64,000 nt of DNA, taken from positions 2,294,001-2,358,000 of the forward strand of contig NZ_PJMX01000001.1 in assembly GCF_002846415.1 (NCBI RefSeq), read 5' to 3'. The notes beneath the pieces were generated by a model. It was not told the DNA's origin. It did no database searches and was given only the letters and a program-made list of their open reading frames with translations. The DNA comes from Streptomyces sp. TLI_146 (lineage in GTDB: Bacteria; Actinomycetota; Actinomycetes; Streptomycetales; Streptomycetaceae). The translations under genes and the position numbers were made by a program. Shown here one piece after another: positions 24,044 through 37,144 of the stretch; position 1 is the first letter of the stretch; each line of letters opens with the position of its first letter.

Positions 24044-25175
24044 GCTGGCCCTCCATGAGCTCTACGAAGCGGTCGAACAGGTAGGCGGCGTCGTGCGGGC
24101 CCGCTGCCGCCTCGGGGTGGTACTGGACGCTGAAGGCCGGCTGGTCGAGCAGCTGGAGGCCCTCCACCACGTTGTCGTTGAGGCAGACGTGGGAGACCTC
24201 GGCGCGGCCGAAGGGGGTGTCGGAGACCTTGTCGAGCGGGGCGTCGACGGCGAATCCGTGGTTGTGAGCGGTGACCTCGACCTTGCCGGTCGTGCGGTCC
24301 TGCACCGGCTGGTTGATGCCGCGGTGGCCGTACTTCAGCTTGTACGTGCCGAAGCCGAGCGCGCGGCCCAGGATCTGGTTGCCGAAGCAGATGCCGAACA
24401 GCGGGGTCTTCCGCTCCAGGACGGCCCTCATCACGGAGACCGGGCCGTCGGCGGTGGACGGGTCGCCGGGGCCGTTGGAGAAGAACACGCCGTCCGGGTT
24501 GACCGCGTACACGTCCTCGGCGGTGGCCGTGGCGGGCAGCACGTGCACCTCGATGCCGCGCTCGGCCATCCGGTGCGGGGTCATGCCCTTGATGCCGAGG
24601 TCGACGGCGGCCACGGTGAACTTCTTCTCGCCGATCGCCGGGACGACGTACGTCTCCTTGGTGGCGACCTCGGCGGAGAGGTCGGCGCCCGACATCTCGG
24701 GGGCCTGGCGGACCTCGGCGAGCATGGTGCCCGCGTCGGGCAGCGCGTTGCCGGAGAAGATGCCGACGCGCATCGCGCCGCGCTCGCGCAGATGGCGGGT
24801 GAGCGCGCGGGTGTCGATGCCGGAGATGCCGACGACGCCCTGCTTGCGCAGCTCCTCGTCGAGCGAGCGCCGCGAGCGCCAGTTGGAGGGCACGCGCGCG
24901 GGGTCGCGCACGACGTAGCCGGCGACCCAGATCCGCTGCGACTCGGGGTCCTCGTCGTTGACGCCGGTGTTGCCGACGTGCGGCGCGGTCATCACGACGA
25001 CCTGGCGGTGGTACGACGGGTCGGTGAGGGTCTCCTGGTAACCGGTCATGCCGGTGGAGAACACGGCCTCGCCGAAGGTCACCCCCACGGCCCCGTAGGC
25101 GCGGCCGTGGAACGTACGGCCGTCCTCCAGGACGAGTACTGCGGGAGCCTGGGCTCCTCTGGTGGAGGTCGTCAT
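24036..25175 (-). CDS. carA: Carbamoyl phosphate synthase, small (glutaminase) subunit
   Basis: 379 residues from ATG at 25175 (GGAAGG nine bases upstream). It hydrolyses glutamine and passes ammonia to CarB. The N-terminal domain ([32 protein letters not shown]) is followed by a class I glutaminase domain with the nucleophile in [10 protein letters not shown] and the His-Glu pair in SVQYHPEA. The start overlaps the upstream membrane-protein stop (ATGA), and the end overlaps carB, so the three genes are translationally coupled. Confidence 0.97.
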
Positions 25176-25762
25176 CGTGCGGCGCCTTCCGTCGTGGTGG
25201 TGGGGTGGTTCATGGAGTTGATGGCTTCGATCCAGGCGGCGTGCTCGGACGCCCGGTCGGAGCGGAAGCCGGAGTCGATCAGCTTGTCGCCGTGGGCCCA
25301 GGTGACGACCAGCAGGCCGCCCTCCGGGAGGACCTTTCCGGCGATGGCCTTCTCGGTCCGGGCCTCGCGCAGCGCGGCGGCCGGGATGAAGAAGTCGTTC
25401 GCCCCGGGGCGTACGACGTTCACTCCCTCGGCCGTCAGGGTGAGCTCGGCCTTGCTGCGCACGCCCAGACCGTGCGCGACGATCCGGTCGAGCCACTGCC
25501 CGGCCGTGGTGGAGCCGTGGTAGCGGCCGCTCATGCTCAGTGTCGCCGGGCCGGTCGCCTTGGGCACGGCGGGCAGCTCCGGCAGGTCCGACTGGAGGGT
25601 GCCGCGCCACTTCCAGCCCTGGCGCATCAGCCAGTACACGAAGCCGATGAAGATCAGCACGCCGACGACCCAGGCGATCCGGGCCCCCCAGTGCGTCACC
25701 TCGGCCGACTTCTGCTCGGCGGCCAGCGCCGCCCCGCCGAGATTGAAGAGTGCAGGTGTCAT
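25172..25762 (-). CDS. Membrane-anchored PH-like protein of the pyr operon, function unknown
   Basis: 196 residues. One clear transmembrane helix ([23 protein letters not shown], about residues 27–49) is followed by a cytoplasmic domain of about 130 residues with alternating strands and a final helix ([14 protein letters not shown]), resembling the bacterial PH-like fold; that fold call is inference. The gene overlaps pyrC (ATGA at 25759–25762) and carA (ATGA at 25172–25175), so it is fully built into the pyrimidine operon. No enzymatic motif is visible. It could tether CarAB or PyrD at the membrane. Confidence 0.85.
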   Translation of the reverse strand: MTPALFNLGGAALAAEQKSAEVTHWGARIAWVVGVLIFIGFVYWLMRQGWKWRGTLQSDLPELPAVPKATGPATLSMSGRYHGSTTAGQWLDRIVAHGLGVRSKAELTLTAEGVNVVRPGANDFFIPAAALREARTEKAIAGKVLPEGGLLVVTWAHGDKLIDSGFRSDRASEHAAWIEAINSMNHPTTTTEGAAR

Positions 25763-27045
25763 GCCAGCTTCCCGTCCACGACCGTCGCCCTGCCCCGCAG
25801 GAAGGTGTGGGTGACGCGACCCGGCAGCTCACGGCCCTCGTACGGGGTGTTGCGGCTGCGGGAGGCGAAGCCCGCGGGGTTCACGGGACCACGGTATGCC
25901 GGATCCACCAGCGTCAGGTTGGCGGGCTCGCCTGCCGAGACGGGGCGGCCGTGGTCCTCGGCGCCGCCGATCCTGGCGGGCTTGACGGACATGCGGTCGG
26001 CGACATCGGCCCAGTTCATCAGGCCGGAGTCGACCATCGTGTGCTGGACGACGGAGAGCGCGGTCTCCAGGCCCACCATGCCCATGGCGGCCGCGGCCCA
26101 CTCGCAGTCCTTGTCCTCGTGCGGGTGCGGGGCGTGGTCGGTGGCGACGATGTCGATCGTGCCGTCCGCGAGCGCCTCGCGCAGCGCCATCACGTCGGCC
26201 TCGGTGCGCAGCGGCGGGTTCACCTTGTAGACCGGGTTGTACGAGCGGACCAGCTCGTCGGTGAGGAGCAGGTGGTGCGGGGTGACCTCGGCGGTGACGT
26301 CGATGCCGCGGGACTTGGCCCAGCGGACGATCTCGACCGAGCCGGCCGTGGAGAGGTGGCAGATGTGGACCCGGGAGCCGACGTGCTCGGCGAGCAGCAC
26401 GTCGCGCGCGATGATCGACTCCTCCGCGACGGCCGGCCAGCCGCCGAGGCCGAGCTCGGCCGAGACGACGCCCTCGTTCATCTGGGCGCCCTCGGTGAGG
26501 CGGGGCTCCTGGGCGTGCTGGGCGACGACGCCGCCGAAGGCCTTCACGTACTCCAGGGCGCGGCGCATGATCACCGCGTCGTCGACGCACTTGCCGTCGT
26601 CGGAGAAGACGGTGACACCCGCGGCCGAGTCGTGCATGGCGCCGAGCTCGGCGAGCTGCTTGCCTTCAAGGCCCACGGTGACGGCGCCGATGGGCTGCAC
26701 GTCGCAGTAGCCGTGCTCGCGGCCCAGGCGCCAGACCTGCTCGACGACGCCCGCGGTGTCGGCGACCGGGAAGGTGTTGGCCATGGCGAACACCGAGGTG
26801 TAGCCGCCGCGCGCGGCGGCCCGGGTGCCGGTCAGGACGGTCTCGGAGTCCTCGCGGCCCGGCTCGCGCAGATGGGTGTGCAGGTCGACCAGGCCGGGGA
26901 GCAGGATCTGCCCGTCGGCCTCGATCACCTGGGCGCCTTCGTCAAAGAGCCCGGTGCCGACGGCCGCGACCGTCTCGCCGTCGATCAGGACGTCCTGGAC
27001 CTCGCCGCCCAGCACCTTCGCACCACGGATGAGGATCTTGCTCAT
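25759..27045 (-). CDS. pyrC: Dihydroorotase
   Basis: 428 residues from the ATG at 27045, two bases after the pyrB stop. It cyclises carbamoyl aspartate to dihydroorotate. This is the long, class I type: zinc ligands in [13 protein letters not shown], substrate-binding NTFPV, the His of [19 protein letters not shown], and the catalytic Asp in [12 protein letters not shown]. The C terminus ends with the composite-domain strands [19 protein letters not shown]. The much longer upstream open frame is only the shadow of pyrB. Confidence 0.97.
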   Translation of the reverse strand: MSKILIRGAKVLGGEVQDVLIDGETVAAVGTGLFDEGAQVIEADGQILLPGLVDLHTHLREPGREDSETVLTGTRAAARGGYTSVFAMANTFPVADTAGVVEQVWRLGREHGYCDVQPIGAVTVGLEGKQLAELGAMHDSAAGVTVFSDDGKCVDDAVIMRRALEYVKAFGGVVAQHAQEPRLTEGAQMNEGVVSAELGLGGWPAVAEESIIARDVLLAEHVGSRVHICHLSTAGSVEIVRWAKSRGIDVTAEVTPHHLLLTDELVRSYNPVYKVNPPLRTEADVMALREALADGTIDIVATDHAPHPHEDKDCEWAAAAMGMVGLETALSVVQHTMVDSGLMNWADVADRMSVKPARIGGAEDHGRPVSAGEPANLTLVDPAYRGPVNPAGFASRSRNTPYEGRELPGRVTHTFLRGRATVVDGKLA

Positions 27046-27047
27046 GA

Positions 27048-28034
27048 TTACTTGGTCTCCGAATCGACGGGGCGGGCGTGGCTGACGGCGGGCTCGTTGC
27101 CGCCCAGAAGCAGATAGAGGACCGCCATCCGGGTGTGGACGCCGTTGGCGACCTGCTCGATGACGGTGCAGCGGTCGGAGTCGGCGACCTCGGCGGTGAT
27201 CTCCATGCCCCGGACCATCGGGCCGGGGTGCATCACGATGCCGTGCTCGGGCATCCTCGCCATCCGCTCGCCGTCCAGGCCGTAGCGGCGCGAGTACTCG
27301 CGCTCGGTCGGGAAGAAGGCGGCGTTCATCCGCTCGCGCTGCACACGCAGCATCATCACCGCGTCGGACTTCGGCAGCACGCTGTCGAGGTCGTACGAGA
27401 CGTCGCAGGTCCAGTGGTCGACGCCGACCGGCAGCAGGGTGGGCGGGGCCACCAGGGTGACCTCGGCGCCCAGGGTGTGCAGCAGGTCCACGTTGGAGCG
27501 GGCGACCCGGCTGTGCAGCACGTCGCCGACGATGGTGATGCGCTTGCCCGCCAGGTCCTGGCCGAGCCCGGCGTCCCGGCCGACCAGGCGGCGGCGCATG
27601 GTGAAGGCGTCCAGCAGGGCCTGGGTGGGGTGCTGGTGGGTGCCGTCGCCGGCGTTGATGACGGCCGCGTCGATCCAGTCGGAGGTGGCGAGCCGGTAGG
27701 GGGCGCCGGAGGCGCCGTGCCGGATGACCACGGCGTCCACGCCCATGGCTTCGAGGGTCTGGGCGGTGTCCTTCAGGGACTCGCCCTTGGAGACGCTCGA
27801 TCCCTTGGCGGTGAAGTTGATGACGTCGGCCGACAGGCGCTTCTCGGCGGCCTCGAAGGAGATCCGGGTGCGGGTCGAGTCCTCGAAGAAGAGGTTGACG
27901 ACGGTACGGCCGCGCAGGGTGGGCAGCTTCTTGATCGGCCGGTCGGCGACCCGGGCCATCTCTTCGGCGGTGTCGAGGATGAGCACGGCGTCGTCGCGGG
28001 TGAGGTCGGCGGCCGAGATGAGGTGACGCTTCAT
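27048..28034 (-). CDS. pyrB: Aspartate carbamoyltransferase, catalytic chain
   Basis: 328 residues. It condenses carbamoyl phosphate and aspartate. Carbamoyl-phosphate binding motif [13 protein letters not shown] (about residues 49–61), [21 protein letters not shown], and the aspartate-binding loop [10 protein letters not shown] are all present. No pyrI regulatory subunit gene is nearby, as usual in Gram-positives; its regulation would come from PyrR at the leader. 95 bases separate it from pyrR. Confidence 0.97.
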   Translation of the reverse strand: MKRHLISAADLTRDDAVLILDTAEEMARVADRPIKKLPTLRGRTVVNLFFEDSTRTRISFEAAEKRLSADVINFTAKGSSVSKGESLKDTAQTLEAMGVDAVVIRHGASGAPYRLATSDWIDAAVINAGDGTHQHPTQALLDAFTMRRRLVGRDAGLGQDLAGKRITIVGDVLHSRVARSNVDLLHTLGAEVTLVAPPTLLPVGVDHWTCDVSYDLDSVLPKSDAVMMLRVQRERMNAAFFPTEREYSRRYGLDGERMARMPEHGIVMHPGPMVRGMEITAEVADSDRCTVIEQVANGVHTRMAVLYLLLGGNEPAVSHARPVDSETK

Positions 28035-28129
28035 CTGGTTTCTTCTCCAGGAGGGTGGAGGTTCGGGCGTACGGGCGCGCAGAAGTGCCGCACGGGCCGG
28101 TGCGACCCGTGCTCCGTGCGGAGGGTGGC

Positions 28130-28738
<609 letters not shown>

Positions 28739-28843
28739 GGACCTTAAAGGACGTCGGAATTACTCCGTCCAAGGTACCAGGGCCTTTGCCCGTCTTCACA
28801 CGGGGTCGTCACCCGTCTGGGGTGGGGGTATGGACCATTCGGC

Positions 28844-28873
28844 TTGACGCGGGCAAGTAACGCTGCGTAACCT
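28844..28873 (+). promoter_or_regulatory. bldD promoter
   Basis: TTGACG (28844–28849) and TAACCT (28868–28873) spaced by 18 bases, about 60 bases before the bldD start. This is a good fit to the vegetative sigma consensus. Confidence 0.6.
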
Positions 28874-28916
28874 CACAGTGAGTTACCAGCCACGCGGCGG
28901 AGCCGCACGTTGTCAC
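28873..28916. promoter_or_regulatory. Probable BldD autoregulatory half-sites
   Basis: TCAC-A-GTGA (28873–28881, as TCACAGTGA) overlaps the −10/start region and a further TCAC lies at 28913–28916. AGTGA and TCAC are the known half-sites of BldD, which represses its own promoter in S. coelicolor. Placement downstream of the −10 fits a repressor. Confidence 0.5.
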
Positions 28917-28933
28917 AGCGTCCGGGGAGCTAT

Positions 28934-29434
28934 ATGTCCAGCGAATACGCAAAACAGCTCGGGGCCAAGCTCCGCGCCATCCGCACCCAGCAGGGTCTGT
29001 CGCTCCATGGTGTGGAGGAGAAGTCCCAGGGCCGCTGGAAGGCCGTCGTGGTCGGGTCGTACGAGCGCGGCGACCGCGCCGTGACCGTACAGCGCCTTGC
29101 CGAGCTGGCGGACTTCTACGGGGTCCCGGTGCAGGAGCTGCTGCCCGGCACCACGCCCGGCGGGGCCGCCGAGCCGCCGCCGAAGCTCGTGCTCGACCTC
29201 GAGCGCCTCGCGCACGTCCCGCCGGAGAAGGCGGGCCCCCTGCAGAGGTACGCGGCGACGATCCAGTCGCAGCGCGGCGACTACAACGGCAAGGTGCTGT
29301 CGATCCGCCAGGACGACCTGCGCACCCTCGCCGTCATCTACGACCAGTCGCCCTCGGTCCTCACCGAGCAGCTGATCAGCTGGGGCGTCCTGGACGCGGA
29401 CGCGCGCCGCGCGGTCGCCCACGAGGACAACTGA
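28934..29434 (+). CDS. bldD: BldD, c-di-GMP-responsive master repressor of development
   Basis: 166 residues from the ATG at 28934. An N-terminal XRE-type helix-turn-helix domain (residues 1–70: LGAKLRAIRTQQGLSLHGVEEKS, SYERGDRAVTVQRLAELADFYGVPVQELLPG) binds DNA. The C-terminal domain carries both c-di-GMP motifs, RGD at 114–116 and RQDD at 125–128, at the same residue numbers as in S. coelicolor. Tetrameric c-di-GMP makes BldD dimerise and repress sporulation genes during vegetative growth. The gene is monocistronic, divergent from pyrR and closed by two strong hairpins before the converging nusB. Confidence 0.98.
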   Translation: MSSEYAKQLGAKLRAIRTQQGLSLHGVEEKSQGRWKAVVVGSYERGDRAVTVQRLAELADFYGVPVQELLPGTTPGGAAEPPPKLVLDLERLAHVPPEKAGPLQRYAATIQSQRGDYNGKVLSIRQDDLRTLAVIYDQSPSVLTEQLISWGVLDADARRAVAHEDN

Positions 29435-29463
29435 CGCCTCCGCCGCTTCAGCAGAAACGTGCC

Positions 29464-29513
29464 GCCGCCGGGCCGGCCGGGACCCTTCGGGGTTTCCTGG
29501 CCGGCCCGGCGGC
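29464..29513 (+). terminator. bldD terminator hairpin
   Basis: 15-base perfect arms (GCCGCCGGGCCGGCC, 29464–29478, and its complement 29499–29513) with a 20-base loop, 30 bases past the bldD stop. Confidence 0.65.
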
Positions 29514-29564
29514 GTTCTGCGCGCCCCACGCGGCCGGGTGCGTCTCTCGGGTCTCCCTGGGCCC

Positions 29565-29618
29565 GGACACACGAAGGGGCCCGCTGTACGTGCGTACAGC
29601 GGGCCCCTTCGTGTGTCC
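29565..29618. terminator. Bidirectional terminator between bldD and nusB
   Basis: 26-base perfect inverted repeat (29565–29590 and 29593–29618) with only two central bases. On both strands the hairpin is A/GAAGGGGCCC-based and symmetric, so it can end transcription from bldD and from nusB (stop at 29643). Confidence 0.75.
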
Positions 29619-29642
29619 GGCGCCTGAGGCGTCCGTCGGAGG

Positions 29643-30074
29643 CTAGGCGTCCCGGCGGAGGCTCGGCTTGAGTTCCTTGAAACGGGCCAGCAGCCCGTTC
29701 ACGAAGGCCGGGGAGTCGTCCGTGGAGAACTCCTTCGCCAGCTGCACCGCCTCGTCGATGACGACGGCGTCCGGCGTCTCGTCCTCCCAGACGAGCTCGT
29801 ACGTCCCGAGCCGCAGGATGTTCCGGTCGACGACCGGCATGCGGTCGAGCGTCCAGTCGACGGCGTACGTGGAGATCAGGTCGTCGATCCGCGCCACATG
29901 CTGCGCGTACCCCTCGACGAGCTGCATCGTGTACTCGTTGACCGGCGGCTGACGGTCGTCGGACCGCGAGTGGCGCACCCAGTCCGCGAGGACCGTCTGC
30001 ACGGACTCGCCGCGCTGGTCGGCCTCGAAGAGGATCTGGAAGGCGCGCTTGCGCGCCTTGTTCCGGGCAGCCAC
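29643..30074 (-). CDS. nusB: Transcription antitermination protein NusB
   Basis: 143 residues from a GTG two bases after the efp stop. With NusE (S10) it binds boxA RNA to keep RNA polymerase processive on rRNA operons. The all-helical fold is shown by ARNKARKRAFQILFEADQRGE, WTLDRMPVVDRNILRLGTYEL and the C-terminal VIDEAVQLAKEFSTDDSPAFVNGLL. It is coupled to efp, so translation and rRNA transcription factors share a transcript. Confidence 0.96.
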   Translation of the reverse strand: MAARNKARKRAFQILFEADQRGESVQTVLADWVRHSRSDDRQPPVNEYTMQLVEGYAQHVARIDDLISTYAVDWTLDRMPVVDRNILRLGTYELVWEDETPDAVVIDEAVQLAKEFSTDDSPAFVNGLLARFKELKPSLRRDA

Positions 30075-30076
30075 GG

Positions 30077-30643
30077 TTAGCTGTTCACCCGGCCGAGGTA
30101 GTCGCTGGTGCGGGTGTCGACCTTGACCTTCTCACCGGTGGTGATGAAGAGCGGGACCTGGATCTGGTAACCGGTCTCCAGGATGGCGGGCTTGGTGCCA
30201 CCGGTGGAGCGGTCGCCCTGGACACCCGGCTCGGTCTCCTGGATGACGAGCTCGACGGCGGCCGGCAGCTCCACGTAGAGCACCTCGCCCTCGTGCTGCG
30301 CCACGGAGGCGGTGAAGCCCTCGATCAGGAAGTTGGCGGCGTCGCCGACGTTCTTGCGGTCGACCATCAGCTGGTCGTACGTGTCCATGTCCATGAAGAC
30401 GAAGTACTCGCCGTCCATGTACGAGAACTGCATGTCGCGGCGGTCGATGGTGGCGGTCTCGACCTTCACGCCGGCGTTGAAGGTCTTGTCGACGACCTTG
30501 CCGGAGAGCACGTTCTTGAGCTTGGTGCGCACGAAGGCCGGGCCCTTGCCGGGCTTGACGTGCTGGAACTCGACGACGGACCAGAGCTGGCCCCCGTCGA
30601 GCTTGAGCACCATGCCGTTCTTGAGGTCGTTCGTGGAAGCCAC
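30077..30643 (-). CDS. efp: Elongation factor P
   Basis: 188 residues from a GTG at 30643. EF-P relieves ribosomes stalled at proline runs. Domain I KOW-like barrel holds the tip loop [13 protein letters not shown] with Lys33, the residue that is modified in some bacteria; I see no neighbouring modification gene. Domain II/III include [30 protein letters not shown] and the terminal [26 protein letters not shown] segment (given here in parts). Full length. It lies 58 bases after the M24-like gene. Confidence 0.97.
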   Translation of the reverse strand: MASTNDLKNGMVLKLDGGQLWSVVEFQHVKPGKGPAFVRTKLKNVLSGKVVDKTFNAGVKVETATIDRRDMQFSYMDGEYFVFMDMDTYDQLMVDRKNVGDAANFLIEGFTASVAQHEGEVLYVELPAAVELVIQETEPGVQGDRSTGGTKPAILETGYQIQVPLFITTGEKVKVDTRTSDYLGRVNS

Positions 30644-30701
30644 GGTTGCGGAATCTCCTGGACTGAAGCTGGTGGGACCGAGGATGCGCGGCACAGCGGA
30701 G

Positions 30702-31808
30702 CTAGAGCGCGAGCAGTTCCTTGGTCGTAATGGTGAGTAGCTCTGGCCCGCCATCCGCCTCGGGGCGGACGACGAGCGTGTCATCGATTCGGACACCACC
30801 CCGGCCCGGGAGGTGGACCCCCGGTTCGACGGTGACCGGCACGCAAGCGTCCAGTTTACCCATGGCTCCAGGTGCGAGCTGCGGGTCCTCGCTGATTTCG
30901 AGGCCGACGCCGTGTCCGGTGCACGCTCCCAGGCCCTCCGCGTGGCCCGCCGCGTCCAGCACCTGACGCGCCGCGCGGTCCACCGCACGGTACTCGGCGC
31001 CCGGCGCCAGGGCCTCCCGGCCGGCCCGCTGAGCGGCGAAGACGACGTCGTACAGCTCGATCTGCCAGTCGGCGGGAGTCGTCCCGATGACGAACGTACG
31101 GCCGATCTCGCAGCGGTAGCCGCGGTAGGTGGCGCCGAGGCAGACGGAGAGGAAATCTCCTTCCTCCACCCGTCGGTCGGAGGGCCGGTGGCCGCCGCGG
31201 CCGGAGTTGGGGCCGGTGCCGACGGAGGTGGGGAAGGCGGGGCCGTCGGCGCCGTGGTCGACCAGACGGCGCTCCAGCTCCAGGGCGAGGTGGCGCTCGG
31301 TGCGGCCGACGAGGATCGACTCCAGGAGCTCACCGAGCGCCTGGTCGGCGATCTCGGCCGCGATGCGCAGACACGCGATCTCCTCCTCGTCCTTGACCAG
31401 CCGCTTCTGCTCGACCGCTCCCCCGAGGTCGCCGAGGAGCAGCCGGGGCGCGACCGAGCCGATCGCCCGGTGCCGGGCGACCGTGAGGTCGTGCTCCTCG
31501 ACGCTCAGCGAGTCGGCGCCGCTGGCCTGGGCGAGGTCGGCGGCGGCGACCGCGGGGTCGCCCGAGGGCGTGGGCAGCACGGTGATCCGCAGCTGCTCGT
31601 CCAGCCGCCCCTCGACGAGGTCACCGGTGGGCGTACGGGGGCAGAGCAGGACGTCCTCGGCCGGGCCGAGCAGCAGGACGGCGCCGGGCGGGGCGCCGCC
31701 CGCGAGATAGCGGACGTTGGCGGGGCGGGAGACCAGGGCCGCGGCGCTGCCCGTGGCGGCGCAGCGGTCCTTGAGCCAGCCGCGGCGGAGCCCATACACC
31801 TCTGACAT
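30702..31808 (-). CDS. M24 (Xaa-Pro peptidase) family protein with a degraded active site
   Basis: 368 residues, with the creatinase-like N-domain and pita-bread C-domain of aminopeptidase P/PepQ. Compared with active members the metal site is altered: the first Asp (in xDFGA) is Cys in [11 protein letters not shown], the second Asp (SDITRT) is Glu in RCEIGRTF, and the last Glu (RIEDD) is Asp in VRIDDT. The metal His of GHGVG and the Glu of VEPG remain, but the catalytic His of E-H-E is Ser (EISED). The protein may be inactive or bind another ligand. Conserved position next to efp suggests a role connected with proline-containing peptides, which is speculative. Confidence 0.85.
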   Translation of the reverse strand: MSEVYGLRRGWLKDRCAATGSAAALVSRPANVRYLAGGAPPGAVLLLGPAEDVLLCPRTPTGDLVEGRLDEQLRITVLPTPSGDPAVAAADLAQASGADSLSVEEHDLTVARHRAIGSVAPRLLLGDLGGAVEQKRLVKDEEEIACLRIAAEIADQALGELLESILVGRTERHLALELERRLVDHGADGPAFPTSVGTGPNSGRGGHRPSDRRVEEGDFLSVCLGATYRGYRCEIGRTFVIGTTPADWQIELYDVVFAAQRAGREALAPGAEYRAVDRAARQVLDAAGHAEGLGACTGHGVGLEISEDPQLAPGAMGKLDACVPVTVEPGVHLPGRGGVRIDDTLVVRPEADGGPELLTITTKELLAL

Positions 31809-31886
31809 GCGTCGAGCGTATGAGGGGGCCGGGGGATCGGCTGTTTCTGCGCGTCCGACCGGGGGCCGGTCCGCGCGGCCGGGTCC

Positions 31887-32789
31887 CTACCAGCTCGGCG
31901 GGCTGGCGATCGCCCTCGCCAGGACGTCGTCCAGGAGGCGGGCCGTCGTGGGGACGTCGTACTGGGAGTTGTCGATGATGGGGAGGCCCGAGCCGTACCA
32001 GCCCGCCATGCGGCCGTGGATGCCCGCGACCTCCTCGTCGGAGAGGCGGCGGTTGCCGGACCGTTCGGCGTTGCGCTCCAGGACGATGTCCAGGCCCGGG
32101 AGCAGGACGACAGGCAGCAGGCCCGGGCCCACGTGGCGCTTCCAGCCGCCGAGGCCCACCACCGGGCGGTCCGGGAAGACGGCGTCGTCGAGGATGCAGG
32201 AGATGCCGTTGGCCAGGAAGTTGCGCGCGGCGAAGCCGCAGGTGCGGCGGGCCAGGCGGTACTGCGCCTCGGAGTGGTCGTTCCAGCCCGACTGGGGGTC
32301 GGCGAAGCCCGCGCAGACCCATTCGCGCACGTCGTCCAGGCTGATGTGGGCGGTGGGGACGCGGCGGTGCTGGGCCCAGTAGCGGGCGACCGTGGTCTTG
32401 CCCGCGCCCGCCGGGCCTATGAGCAGCACCGCGAGCGTGGTGACCCCGGTGCCCTCCGGGGCCTGCGGCAGCGGCACGGGGCCGCCCGGGGGCAGCTGGA
32501 CGTGCCCCGTGGTGTCCCGGGAGGGCGGCGCGTGCCAGCCCGGGGCCGTCGGCGGCGCGGGCGGCGGGCCGGGGACGGGGGGCGGCTGGGCGCCGTGGGC
32601 GAGGGGCTGGTGGGCACCCGGCGCCACAGGAGCCTGGGCCGCGGGCTGGTGGGCGCCCGGCGCCACGGGACCGGCCTGGGCCACGGGGCGGGCCACGGGC
32701 TGGTGGGGGGCGACGAAGGCCCAGTCGGGCCCCGCTCCGTGCCCCGGCGCGTGGGGCGGCGGAAGCGGCGCTCCCGCTTCGTGCTGCAT
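31887..32789 (-). CDS. P-loop kinase-like ATP-binding protein with Pro-rich N terminus
   Basis: 300 residues from an ATG at 32789 (GGAG nine bases before; a TTG eight codons earlier has no ribosome site). Residues 1–115 are Pro/Ala/Gln-rich, with VAPGAHQP occurring twice, probably disordered. Then a zeta-toxin/polynucleotide-kinase-like AAA_33 fold: P-loop LLIGPAGAGKTT at 122–133, SLDDVREWVCAG, a helical segment ARRTCGFAARNFLANGISCILDDAVFP (split here), and an Arg-rich lid ERNAERSGNRRLSDEEV. Probably phosphorylates a small molecule or nucleic acid end; substrate unknown. It lies between aroQ and the M24-like gene. Confidence 0.8.
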   Translation of the reverse strand: MQHEAGAPLPPPHAPGHGAGPDWAFVAPHQPVARPVAQAGPVAPGAHQPAAQAPVAPGAHQPLAHGAQPPPVPGPPPAPPTAPGWHAPPSRDTTGHVQLPPGGPVPLPQAPEGTGVTTLAVLLIGPAGAGKTTVARYWAQHRRVPTAHISLDDVREWVCAGFADPQSGWNDHSEAQYRLARRTCGFAARNFLANGISCILDDAVFPDRPVVGLGGWKRHVGPGLLPVVLLPGLDIVLERNAERSGNRRLSDEEVAGIHGRMAGWYGSGLPIIDNSQYDVPTTARLLDDVLARAIASPPSW

Positions 32790-32860
32790 CCGGTGCCACT
32801 CCGTCTCGTACAAGGCAACTGGCGCTGTTCCGACGCCCGTCGGAGGCGTCCGGTCCAGAA

Positions 32861-32904
32861 CCGTACCTTCCCCGGCCGTCCCAGTGTGAACGGCCGGGGT
32901 ACGG
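32861..32904 (-). terminator. Terminator after aroQ
   Basis: Arms CCCCGGCCGT and ACGGCCGGGG, extended by CCGTA/TACGG with a 4-base bulge, start 14 bases past the aroQ stop and close the aro gene run. Confidence 0.65.
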
Positions 32905-32917
32905 CGAAGGTGCCCGG

Positions 32918-36145
<3,228 letters not shown>

Positions 36146-36298
36146 CGGTGCTCCTCGTTGCTCGCGCGTCCTGGTGCTTCTTCGGCGCGGCCGGGGTGCG
36201 CGGCCCTGGCCCGCCACCCTCTGATCCTCCCACGTCCCCGGTCGTACCTGGTCACCGGTCCAGCAGGCGGACGGTGATTTCGTCAGGTGCGGCACGCC

Positions 36299-37144
36299 TC
36301 AGCGGGACGCCAGGGCCTTCTCGCCCGCCTCGCGCATGGCCGCCAGCGGTGCCTTCTCGGCGCCCGTCATCTGTTCCACCTGGAGCACCGCCTGGTGTAC
36401 GAGGAGGTCCAGGCCGCCCACCACCGCTCCGCCGCGCGCGGACCAGGCCGCCGCCAGCGCCGTCGGCCAGGGGTCGTACAGGACGTCGAAGAGCGTGCCG
36501 GGGCGGTCGGGGACGGCCGTCGCGAGCGTGTCGGTGGTGCCCGCCGGGGTGGTGGCGATGACCAGCGGTGCCTCGAAGGCCTCCGCCGCGTCCGCCCAGT
36601 CGGCGGTGCGCAGGGCGACCCCGAGCCGCTCGCCCCAGCCCCGCATCTCCTCGGCCCGGGCGGCGCTGCGCACATACGCGGTGACCTCCCCCGTACAGAT
36701 ACGGGCGAGGGCGGCCAGCGCGGAGGAGGCGGTGGCGCCCGCGCCGAGCACGGCGGCCGACGGCACGCGCTCCACACCGCGCTCGCGCAGCGCGGCGATC
36801 ATGCCGGGGATGTCGGTGTTGTCGCCGTAGCGGCGCCCGTCGCCGGTGAGGACGACCGTGTTGACCGCCTCCACCGAGGCGGCGGTGTCGCTGATGCCGT
36901 CGAGCAGCGGGATGATCGCCCGCTTCAGCGGCATCGTGAGCGAGAGCCCCGCCCACGACCGGTCGAGCGCGTCGACGAAGCCGGGCAGCGCGTCCTCGTC
37001 CACCTCGAAGCGGTCGTACGACCAGTGGGTGAGGCCGAGTTCCCGGTAGGCGGCGCGGTGCAGCACCGGGGAGAGCGAGTGCGCGATGGGCGATCCCAGT
37101 ACGGCCGCCCGTCGCGCACCGCTCTCCTGGCTCACGGAGCTCAC
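36299..37144 (-). CDS. aroE: Shikimate dehydrogenase
   Basis: 281 residues from a GTG overlapping the mltG stop (GTGA). It reduces dehydroshikimate with NADPH. Shikimate-binding GSPIAHSLSPVLHRAAY, SLTMPLKRAIIP with the catalytic Lys, NTVV and GDNTDIPG are present. The nucleotide-binding loop is AVLGAGATASSALAAL, a slight change from the usual GAGGA. LYDPWPTALAAAWSARG and GLDLLVHQAVLQ finish the fold. Coupled to mltG rather than directly to aroC. Confidence 0.94.
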   Translation of the reverse strand: MSSVSQESGARRAAVLGSPIAHSLSPVLHRAAYRELGLTHWSYDRFEVDEDALPGFVDALDRSWAGLSLTMPLKRAIIPLLDGISDTAASVEAVNTVVLTGDGRRYGDNTDIPGMIAALRERGVERVPSAAVLGAGATASSALAALARICTGEVTAYVRSAARAEEMRGWGERLGVALRTADWADAAEAFEAPLVIATTPAGTTDTLATAVPDRPGTLFDVLYDPWPTALAAAWSARGGAVVGGLDLLVHQAVLQVEQMTGAEKAPLAAMREAGEKALASR

